A stretch of 5,975 nt of DNA, from contig CALCCX010000633.1 in assembly GCA_937900165.1 (NCBI GenBank), forward strand, positions 1-5,975, written 5' to 3'. Of this stretch, positions 1 to 4,966 are shown piece by piece. Under the pieces are notes generated by a model, which searched no databases, had not been told where the DNA came from, and saw only the letters and a list, made by a program, of their open reading frames with translations. The stretch's first letter is position 1. The number at the start of each line of letters is the position of its first letter. Source of the DNA: an uncultured Acidimicrobiia bacterium (GTDB lineage: Bacteria > Actinomycetota > Acidimicrobiia > Spongiisociales > Spongiisociaceae). Position numbers and translations under genes: made by a program.

Positions 1-2
1 CG

Positions 3-449
3 ACGATGCAGGTCCGTCGTGAGGTCGCCTGGTGGATCCGGTCGAGTCGCCCCGATGTCGTCCTCAGTCACGACCCCTGGCGTAGATACATGTTCCATCC
101 AGACCACCGCGCCGCTGGGATGTCAGCGATCAACGGGGTGGTTGCAGCTCGGGACCACCTGTTCTTTCCCGATCAGATCGGCAACGGCCTCGAACACCAC
201 CGCCCGAACGCGCTGCTCCTATGGGCACCGGACGAACCCGACCATTGGGAAACCGTCGAAGGGTTCGTCGACTCCAAGGTCGAAGCCCTCATGGCGCACT
301 CAACCCAGGGGTCCACCACAATGGGAGACGCAGACACAGATCAGAACGCCGCGGCTAGTTTCTCAGACGAAATCCACCGTCGAACTGCGAGCGCCGGCTC
401 GGAGATCGGCCACCTTGCGGCGGAACACTTCAAACTCATGCGCCCCTGA
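3..449 (+). CDS. PIG-L / LmbE-like deacetylase, C-terminal part (5' end outside window)
   Basis: This is the C-terminal ~149 residues of a PIG-L family zinc-dependent N-deacetylase. The family removes acetyl groups from N-acetylglucosamine-type substrates, as in MshB, Mca and LmbE. Visible support is the HDPWRRY stretch followed by HPDHRAAG (about residues 22-38 counted from the ATG at 6). The HPDH motif supplies the late metal-binding/catalytic His of the family. The reading frame is open to the window edge, and the N-terminal AHPDD motif is absent, so the ATG at 6 is internal and the gene begins upstream. The downstream stretch ARDHLFFPDQ and the ALLLWAPDEPDH segment fit the C-terminal half of actinobacterial members. 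The TGA stop lies 10 bases from the stop of the convergent ABC gene. The substrate cannot be told from this fragment. The family call is firm; the precise function is unknown. Confidence 0.85.
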   Translation, partial: TMQVRREVAWWIRSSRPDVVLSHDPWRRYMFHPDHRAAGMSAINGVVAARDHLFFPDQIGNGLEHHRPNALLLWAPDEPDHWETVEGFVDSKVEALMAHSTQGSTTMGDADTDQNAAASFSDEIHRRTASAGSEIGHLAAEHFKLMRP

Positions 450-459
450 GTGGGCCCTC

Positions 460-1665
460 TCAGCGGATCGCGTCTCCGGTTGTCGTGTCAAAGAAATGCA
501 TCTTGGTGGTCTCAACGGCCAGCGTCGTAGCCTCGCCGCTGGCGGGAGCTGCGTCGGGGTTGATCCTTGCGGTGAACTTGGTCGTGTCAGCCCCGGCCGA
601 AGAATCACCGCCCTCGTCGTCAACGAGCTCATCCAATGCTGCCGTGCTCACCGGTGCAAATGGCATCGTGAAATGCACGAAGGCCTCGGAACCGAGTTGC
701 TCGACAAGATCGACGTCGATCGACATGGTCCGGCCACCTATCTTTTCAGCCGGCAGAACCGAGGCAAGCTCGAACGCCTCCGGTCGGATGCCGATCACAA
801 CTTCCTTGCCCTTGTACGCAGCCAGGCCTGGACGCTCCGACAGAAGCTGTTGGTCCAGCACCAAACGGTCCTTGCCAAAGGCCGCAACCACCTCACCGTT
901 CTCGCCCTCGATATGACCCGCAGCGAAATTCATCGAGGGCGAGCCAATGAAACCCGCAACAAACAAATTGTGTGGATTGTCGTAGAGCTCGCGGGGTGAA
1001 TCCACCTGCTGGAGGTTGGTTTCTTCGCCAGTGATCGAGCGCAACACTGCTACCCGGTCCCCCATGGTCATCGCCTCCACCTGATCGTGGGTCACATAAA
1101 GCGTGGTGGTAGCGAGCCTGGCGTGAAGGAGCCCGAGCTCCGAACGCATTTGAACGCGAAGCTTGGCATCGAGATTGGAGAGCGGCTCATCCATCAAAAA
1201 CGCGGCCGGCTCACGAACAATGGCCCTACCCATGGCCACCCGTTGGCGCTGGCCGCCGGAAAGAGCCCTCGGCTTGCGATCCAACAGCTCGGTGATCTCG
1301 AGCACCCTCGCGGCCTCGCCCACCTGCGCTTTGATGTCGTCTTTTGGAATCTTGCGGAGCTTCAAACCAAAAGCCATGTTGTCAAAGACCGTCATGTGGG
1401 GATAGAGCGCGTAATTCTGGAACACCATCGCTATGTCGCGGTCTTTGGGAGGCACATCATTGACCACCTTTCCACCAATGGTGATGGTCCCTTCAGTGAT
1501 TTCCTCTAGCCCGGCAACCATCCTCAACAGCGTCGATTTTCCGCAACCGGACGGTCCGACCAGTACGACAAACTCGCCGTCTGCGATCTCGAGGCTGACG
1601 TCTGCAATAGCTCTCGTCACCCCCGGATAGACCTTGCCAACCTTTTCATAGACGATGTCAGCCAA
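460..1665 (-). CDS. ugpC: ABC importer ATP-binding protein, MalK/UgpC type
   Basis: This 401-residue ATPase subunit would power a carbohydrate-type (CUT1) ABC importer; the symbol is a family label and the sugar or glycerol-phosphate substrate is not established. The nucleotide-binding domain has all key motifs: Walker A GPSGCGKST (37-45), Q-loop Gln83 in VFQNYALYPH, signature LSGGQRQ (135-141), Walker B FLMDEP with Glu160, D-loop SNLD (163-166) and switch His193 in VTHDQ. The C-terminal half (about 235-401) is the regulatory TOBE/OB region, with the IGIRPE motif near 291-296. It carries an acidic, Ser/Gly-rich insert around 346-362. The start codon is TTG (1665-1663), supported by GGAGG at 1674-1670 (four bases away) and by the family-typical N-terminus MADIVYEKVGKVYPG. 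No permease or binding-protein gene is adjacent here, so it may serve several importers, as MsmK-type ATPases do. Transcription is divergent from the reductase gene and convergent with the deacetylase. Confidence 0.95.
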   Translation of the reverse strand: MADIVYEKVGKVYPGVTRAIADVSLEIADGEFVVLVGPSGCGKSTLLRMVAGLEEITEGTITIGGKVVNDVPPKDRDIAMVFQNYALYPHMTVFDNMAFGLKLRKIPKDDIKAQVGEAARVLEITELLDRKPRALSGGQRQRVAMGRAIVREPAAFLMDEPLSNLDAKLRVQMRSELGLLHARLATTTLYVTHDQVEAMTMGDRVAVLRSITGEETNLQQVDSPRELYDNPHNLFVAGFIGSPSMNFAAGHIEGENGEVVAAFGKDRLVLDQQLLSERPGLAAYKGKEVVIGIRPEAFELASVLPAEKIGGRTMSIDVDLVEQLGSEAFVHFTMPFAPVSTAALDELVDDEGGDSSAGADTTKFTARINPDAAPASGEATTLAVETTKMHFFDTTTGDAIR

Positions 1666-1669
1666 TGTT

Positions 1670-1674
1670 CCTCC
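1670..1674 (-). promoter_or_regulatory. Shine-Dalgarno site deciding the TTG start of the ABC ATPase
   Basis: On the minus strand GGAGG is followed by AACA and then TTG. The strong ribosome-binding site at four-base spacing, and the absence of an ATG nearby in frame, make TTG the likely start. Confidence 0.65.
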
Positions 1675-1692
1675 AGCTCCAACAGGAGTCCG

Positions 1693-1730
1693 AACCTACC
1701 ACGAATGGGCAGTCCGATGTCGAGAGTCAA
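1693..1730 (-). promoter_or_regulatory. Possible promoter elements for the ABC ATPase gene
   Basis: On the minus strand TAGGTT (1698-1693) fits the actinobacterial TANNNT -10 pattern and would give a leader of about 20 bases. A TTGACT hexamer (1730-1725) resembles a -35 box, but it lies 26 bases away, too far for a standard pairing with this -10. This is a weak call made by eye. Confidence 0.25.
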
Positions 1731-1763
1731 GGCCAGAGGGCGTGGCGCAAGGGCACCGTCATC

Positions 1764-1795
1764 TATGATTCGACACCGAGTATCGAATCTAAAAT
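1764..1795 (+). promoter_or_regulatory. Candidate -10 box and inverted-repeat operator/leader hairpin of the reductase gene
   Basis: TATGAT (1764-1769) matches five of six bases of the -10 consensus, though no good -35 is visible. Overlapping it is a perfect inverted repeat, GATTCGA (1768-1774) and TCGAATC (1783-1789), separated by eight bases. A second AT-rich hexamer TAAAAT follows at 1790-1795. The repeat lies where a repressor would block initiation, or where a transcript would fold just ahead of the ribosome-binding site. It sits in the divergent gap, so it could also affect the ABC gene. Confidence 0.4.
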
Positions 1796-1798
1796 GGG

Positions 1799-2521
1799 AT
1801 GGAAACAATCGTGAACGAAGGCAACGTTGCGGTGCTGACCGGTGGTACTGGAGGACTCGGCTCCGCCCTGGCCACCCGGCTGGTAGCGAGGGGATTTCGG
1901 TTGGCTGTCACTTATCTCCTCCCTGATGAGGCCTCGTCTTTCGAGCAAAACCATGAGGTCGACGACGATCACGTGATTCTCAGACGAGTGGATGCAACAG
2001 ACCCTGCCGGAATCGCAGCTTTCATGGCCGAAGTAGCATTGAAATTCGGACGGATCGACGCAGTAGCGTCGCTGGTCGGCGGATGGGCAGGCGGACGCGA
2101 CGTTGTGGATACGGACGACGTCAGGTTCGAACGGATGCTGGACCTCAACCTCCGGTCGGCCTTCTACACCTCAAGGGCGGCCGTCCCCCACCTCGAAGCG
2201 AACGGTGGCGGACGGATGTTGTTTGTCTCCAGCCGGGCAGCCTTGGACACACCTCCGGGCGAGGCGGCCCACAACATCGCCAAAGCTGGAGTCATCGCGC
2301 TGGCCCAAACCCTCGCCCACGAACTCCAAGAGTCGAATGTGACTGTCAATACGCTGGTCCCGGCCGTCATCGACACACCGGCAACCAGAGCAGCCCTGCC
2401 GTACGCCGACTACGTCGACTGGCCCACCCCTGACGAAATAGCCGCTGTCGCAGAGTTCTTGATCGCCGGTGAATCCGGTGTCATCAGCGGCGCCTCAATC
2501 CCCGTATTCGGCCGCGCCTGA
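1799..2521 (+). CDS. Short-chain dehydrogenase/reductase with His in place of the catalytic Tyr
   Basis: This is a 240-residue classical-size SDR, a soluble NAD(P)-dependent oxidoreductase of unknown substrate. The Rossmann cofactor motif TGGTGGLG (14-21) fits TGxxxGxG, and Asp65 in VDATD sits at the adenine-pocket position. Asn117 in DLNLRSAF is the usual catalytic Asn, and Ser145 in FVSSRAAL is the usual Ser. Thirteen residues later the YxxxK site reads HNIAK: His158 (codon CAC, 2270-2272) replaces Tyr, while Lys162 is kept. The usual NNAG stretch reads SLVGGWAGG, which recalls quinoid dihydropteridine reductase-like SDRs. The frame is intact, and the C-terminus ends in the normal SGxxIPVFG pattern, so this is not obviously a pseudogene. 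The start is uncertain: ATG 1799 has a poor Shine-Dalgarno site, while GTG 1811 has GATGGA about eight bases upstream and would give a start typical for SDRs. No partner gene lies in the same operon. Confidence 0.92.
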   Translation: METIVNEGNVAVLTGGTGGLGSALATRLVARGFRLAVTYLLPDEASSFEQNHEVDDDHVILRRVDATDPAGIAAFMAEVALKFGRIDAVASLVGGWAGGRDVVDTDDVRFERMLDLNLRSAFYTSRAAVPHLEANGGGRMLFVSSRAALDTPPGEAAHNIAKAGVIALAQTLAHELQESNVTVNTLVPAVIDTPATRAALPYADYVDWPTPDEIAAVAEFLIAGESGVISGASIPVFGRA

Positions 2522-2550
2522 GAACTCTCGGCGAACCCTGGGTTTGTACG

Positions 2551-2567
2551 GCAACTCTTCGAGTTGC
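2551..2567. repeat. Hairpin 1: 17-base dyad GCAACT-N5-AGTTGC
   Basis: GCAACTC (2551-2557) and GAGTTGC (2561-2567) form a perfect 7-base stem with a 3-base loop, 30 bases after the reductase stop. No T-run follows, so a standard intrinsic terminator is not supported. A smaller dyad, AACCC-T-GGGTT (2534-2544), lies just upstream. Confidence 0.5.
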
Positions 2568-2588
2568 ATGGGTTCGTGGAGTCGCCAA

Positions 2589-2605
2589 GCAACTCGCACA
2601 GTTGC
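2589..2605. repeat. Hairpin 2: 17-base dyad with the same arms as hairpin 1
   Basis: GCAACT (2589-2594) and AGTTGC (2600-2605) form a 6-base stem around the loop CGCAC. The arms are identical to those of the dyad at 2551-2567 but the loop differs, and the two dyads are 38 bases apart start to start. This fits a pair of operator half-site dyads or paired RNA hairpins behind the reductase. Confidence 0.5.
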
Positions 2606-2614
2606 CAACGACCC

Positions 2615-2743
2615 TCAGCGCCCGAGTTCGAGGTGGGCTGGAGGGAATAAGCGGATCCGCTCCCGGAGCTGAATTGCAGCAGCGAACCCAGCGAAGCTCG
2701 CCCCGATGATCACCGCGTCGTAGTCGTCAATCCAGTTAGCCAT
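2615..2743 (-). pseudogene. N-terminal fragment of an FAD-dependent oxidoreductase
   Basis: A 42-residue minus-strand reading frame begins MANWIDDYDAVIIGASFAG. The segment YDAVIIGASFAGFAAAIQLR is a typical first beta strand, glycine loop (GxSxAG variant of GxGxxG) and helix of an FAD/NAD(P)-binding flavoprotein of the geranylgeranyl reductase or monooxygenase type. After about 30 residues the homology-like pattern stops, and the frame ends at TAG (2617-2615), whereas such enzymes are about 350-450 residues long. No continuation is visible in other frames of the 90 bases before the reductase gene. It is therefore best read as a gene remnant cut by deletion or recombination. ATG 2743 has a modest GGTGA upstream. 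The motif is seen; the truncation is inferred. Confidence 0.55.
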
Positions 2744-2756
2744 CACGGTCACCGTG
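2744..2756. repeat. 13-base perfect palindrome next to the flavoprotein fragment start
   Basis: CACGGT-C-ACCGTG is an exact dyad with 6-base arms and a one-base centre. It abuts the ATG of the flavoprotein remnant on the minus strand, and its inner part also holds the GGTGA that could act as that gene's ribosome-binding site. It could be a leftover operator or chance. Confidence 0.4.
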
Positions 2757-3084
2757 CCACACATCCGTCCCCTGTTCGCGGCGCGCCCGAATGCACGGCT
2801 GGTCGACACGCTCCAGTTCATGACCTTGTCCCGGTCGAACGCATGTTGGGGAGCCTGACCGGCTTGAGCGTCGGTGACGCGTTGTGGGAACGGCCCAGCG
2901 ATACGAATCGCTCCTCCGGTGGGTTCGGGACCAAGCCAGAAGTTGACGGGCCCCCACGCCGCGAGCCCCAGCACGACCAGAAACCACTGGTCCGTGTTGG
3001 AGCAGCGTGGCCAGAAGCCATCAAGGTGATTCGCGGTCGGGTGAGGAACCACCGGCGCACCGTCGCCTGACTTGGGCGCAACAG
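2757..3084. other. About 330 bases without an intact gene
   Basis: Several long open frames cross this stretch on both strands, but they overlap each other and none is a recognisable full protein. The only protein-like signal is on the + strand around 2834-2893, where a frame with GC-rich third positions reads RMLGSLTGLSVGDALWER. This resembles the N-terminal GLAxGDALG motif of ADP-ribosylglycohydrolases, but the expected downstream WTDDT metal-binding motif is absent. The minus strand reads a short hydrophobic run (QWFLVVLGLAAWGPVNFWLG) that matches no family I recognise. With the adjacent flavoprotein scrap, the stretch looks like decaying gene debris. Confidence 0.4.
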
Positions 3085-3924
3085 CTAGGTGAGGCCTTTC
3101 ATAAACGATTCGATCGCGTGGGCCAGCTCGCCGGGCTGGTCGATGGGAATCAGTGTGCGACTGTCGTCGACCCAGACGAGGGTCGTGTTCTTGAAGTGTT
3201 TTCCCAATTGCTCCGCATGCTTGGGCGGCATGAGCTTGTCGTCCTTGGCCCACACGATGAGCACGTTGCCGCCGAAGCTCTTCTGCTCTTCGGCCCACTG
3301 GCGGAACAGCTTCTTCTTCGGCACGTTCGTGAGATACTTGTTGAGATCACGGCGGACACCGGGCTGTTTTCGCAGCGGCTCGATCCAACCCATGAATTGC
3401 TCCTGAGGGACGCGCTTTATTGACATGACACCAAAGGTGAACGGCAGGTGGCGGATGAAGCGCGGACGCAGCAGTTGGGCGGTCAAGAAGGTTCCTGCCG
3501 GGATCGCCGCGTTCAGCGACAGCAGGCGACCTGGCAGCCCCGGCGGATAGTTTTCGAAGGCCTCGCACGAGGCAAGCACAATGCTGGCGACGCTGGTTGA
3601 TCCTCCCGGCGCAACTACGAGTTGAGCTCCACCCCAGTCGTTGCTGACGAGGGTGACGTTCTCGAGTTCGAGTTCGTCAAGAAAGTCGACGATCATGGCG
3701 AGAATGCCGGTCAACGTGAGGTCGGCATTGTCGGGGAAGGGTGCGCGATGTGCCCCAAACGGGAGTTCAGGCACGATGCACCGATGGTCGTCCTTGAGGG
3801 CGGCGACGACGTCATCCCAGAGATCCATGCCGGTGATTACTCCATGAAGGAAAACAAGCACTGCTCCGCCTCCGCCGGTGTCAGAGTAAGAAAATGTCCG
3901 CGAATTATTTAGTACTCCAGCCAC
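3085..3924 (-). CDS. Alpha/beta hydrolase, Asp-nucleophile type (dehalogenase/epoxide-hydrolase-like fold)
   Basis: This is a 279-residue alpha/beta hydrolase fold protein, probably cytoplasmic since no signal peptide is seen. Using the GTG at 3924 as residue 1: the oxyanion strand VFLHG is at 24-28, and the nucleophile elbow reads VSNDWGGA, placing Asp96 at the nucleophile. This corresponds to HDWGG in haloalkane dehalogenases and epoxide hydrolases, with Asn replacing His. A helical cap spans about 125-215. The strand VLIVWAKDDKLMPP (221-234) carries the candidate acid (Asp228/229). The usual catalytic His position falls in DSRTLIPIDQP (254-264), which has Thr257 and no His. I recall uncharacterised actinobacterial hydrolases with a similar ND-x-GG elbow and DSxTLI segment. 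The start is uncertain: GTG 3924 lacks a well-placed ribosome-binding site, and the frame remains open upstream to 4173, where the translation no longer looks like a protein. The substrate is unknown. Confidence 0.85.
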   Translation of the reverse strand: MAGVLNNSRTFSYSDTGGGGAVLVFLHGVITGMDLWDDVVAALKDDHRCIVPELPFGAHRAPFPDNADLTLTGILAMIVDFLDELELENVTLVSNDWGGAQLVVAPGGSTSVASIVLASCEAFENYPPGLPGRLLSLNAAIPAGTFLTAQLLRPRFIRHLPFTFGVMSIKRVPQEQFMGWIEPLRKQPGVRRDLNKYLTNVPKKKLFRQWAEEQKSFGGNVLIVWAKDDKLMPPKHAEQLGKHFKNTTLVWVDDSRTLIPIDQPGELAHAIESFMKGLT

Positions 3925-3979
3925 ATAGCAAGAGTAGTCCTCGTTGCCTCTAGAAATCGGAGCCTGAGGTGAGGCAGGC

Positions 3980-4228
3980 CTACTCGTCTCGGGTCGTATC
4001 GAGGGCCTCCTCGAGGACACGGCTGGCGTGACGTGTGTCGATGTCCGGATCCAGATTGAGGTCGACATCGGCCGAGGAGCGGTAATCATCGAAGTAGCAG
4101 AGCCGCAGCAGGGTGCCACCTTTGAACTGGAAGATGTCTCTTGTGAGCCTGATCCGGCCATGGCGTAGTCCAAAGACCGCCTCGGGTAGGTCCGGTCGGC
4201 CTGTCTCCGGCCTACTCGCCTTGATCAA
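3980..4228 (-). pseudogene. Truncated AbiEii-like nucleotidyltransferase
   Basis: This minus-strand fragment of about 82 residues, if read from TTG 4228, shows the nucleotidyltransferase signature FKGGTLLRLCYF followed by SSADVDLNLD. It contains the GG-T motif (37-39) and the paired metal-binding Asp54 and Asp56. This is the start of the catalytic core of AbiEii/AbiGii-type toxins. The frame ends at TAG (3982-3980), soon after motif I, so most of the protein (normally 200-300 residues), including the downstream Lys and Asp motifs, is missing. Upstream the frame runs on as an antisense shadow of the divergent operon, so the true 5' end is not defined and may have been replaced. It is read as a remnant of a second nucleotidyltransferase toxin gene, not a copy of the intact one at 4967-5638: its motif sequence differs clearly (KGGTLLRLCYF against VGGTGIAAHLG). 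Confidence 0.6.
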
Positions 4229-4235
4229 CCCATGG

Positions 4236-4252
4236 TAGAATGTTGCGATATG
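4236..4252 (+). promoter_or_regulatory. Candidate -10 box for a leaderless transcript
   Basis: TAGAAT (4236-4241) fits the TANNNT -10 pattern and ends eight bases before the ATG at 4250. Initiation at or within two bases of that ATG would give a leaderless mRNA, which is common in Actinobacteria. No Shine-Dalgarno site precedes ATG 4250 or the in-frame ATG 4232. No convincing -35 is visible; TTGATC (4221-4226) is too close. Confidence 0.4.
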
Positions 4253-4963
4253 GACAACGTTCTGACGACGGGGCGAATGGCGGATCGGCTGGGCACCACT
4301 CGCTCTCGGGTGCACCGAGCGGTGGCACGGGGACTGGTGGAGCCCGGGAGGACCAGCGGCGGTCATCTGCGCTTCGGGCCGGCCGACGTGACCGTCTTGG
4401 AGCGACGACTCGGCTTCGCGCCTCCCGTAGCCGGGCTCAGCCGGGAACAGGTGTGGGTGGCAGCGGCGCTGCTGGGCCGCCCACTCGGTCTCCGCTCGGC
4501 CCGTGCTGTTGCCCGCGCCGCCGGAATCAGCCCCACCACCGCGAGCAGGGCAGTGCGCCGATTGGAACAGTTGGCGCTGGTACGGCGACGCCAGCGCAGG
4601 GTCATGCTTGGCGTTCCAACCGACGTCGACGTTTGGGAGATCAATGTCCGAAGTCGCCGCTGGGGTCGGCTGGCGCCAATACTGGCCGCCGTCGTGTTCC
4701 CCGAAGCGTCCGAACCGGTGGTCCGAGACGGTCGGGTGCCCGTGTGGCTGCGTCACCTGTTCTGGAACGCCGACGTGCACCAACTCGACGTGGATCGAGA
4801 TGCCGCCTACATCGCCGGAAGGATCCTGGCCGGCGACGACGCGCAAGCCCACGCTTGGGCGGCGGCCACCCTGCCCGCAGACGCATTCCTCCACGCAGCA
4901 CGGATGAGAGGCGTGCCGGCGCGGCGGGCGACGCTGGCGCGCAACCTGGCAGCGGGGAAGTAG
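4250..4963 (+). CDS. Double-HTH DNA-binding protein with DUF6922-like C-terminus; probable AbiE-type antitoxin/regulator
   Basis: This 237-residue protein sits directly upstream of a nucleotidyltransferase toxin gene and is the likely antitoxin and autoregulator. Residues 4-54 form a MerR/excisionase-type HTH: LTTGRMADRLGTTRSRVHRA is followed by the wing-like RTSGGHLRF, the counterpart of RTPGGHRRF in BldC- and Xis-like proteins. Residues 82-120 form a second, winged HTH (SARAVARAAGISPTTASRAV, then RRLEQLALVRRRQRR). The C-terminal part contains VPVWLRHLFWNADVHQLD (163-180), YIAGRILAGDD (187-197), HAWAAATL (201-208) and a basic RARR/LARN-type end. This pattern (LFW-D...LD...R-L--GD...W) resembles DUF6922 domains, which I recall near nucleotidyltransferase toxins. 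ATG 4250 is chosen over ATG 4232 because it begins at the HTH and sits at leaderless distance from TAGAAT. The stop is three bases before the toxin ATG. The HTH calls are firm; the antitoxin role is inferred from context and the DUF match is from memory. Confidence 0.8.
   Translation: MDNVLTTGRMADRLGTTRSRVHRAVARGLVEPGRTSGGHLRFGPADVTVLERRLGFAPPVAGLSREQVWVAAALLGRPLGLRSARAVARAAGISPTTASRAVRRLEQLALVRRRQRRVMLGVPTDVDVWEINVRSRRWGRLAPILAAVVFPEASEPVVRDGRVPVWLRHLFWNADVHQLDVDRDAAYIAGRILAGDDAQAHAWAAATLPADAFLHAARMRGVPARRATLARNLAAGK
4954..4958 (+). promoter_or_regulatory. Ribosome-binding site of the toxin inside the antitoxin 3' end
   Basis: GGGGA lies eight bases before ATG 4967 and within the last codons of the upstream gene. 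With only three bases between the antitoxin stop and the toxin start, translation of the two proteins is likely coupled. Confidence 0.55.
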
Positions 4964-4966
4964 CGG

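Noticed and set aside
19..999. 326-codon + strand open frame
   Set aside because: It overlaps the deacetylase in another frame and runs antisense through the ABC ATPase gene, and its translation has no family-like pattern.
2757..3298. Upstream extension of the flavoprotein fragment frame on the minus strand
   Set aside because: It overlaps the well-supported hydrolase and has no recognisable domain before the FAD-binding motif, so the fragment is taken to start at ATG 2743.
3925..4173. N-terminal extension of the hydrolase to ATG 4173
   Set aside because: The extra 83 residues are Ser/Thr/Pro-rich, overlap the nucleotidyltransferase remnant in another frame and precede the fold of the family.
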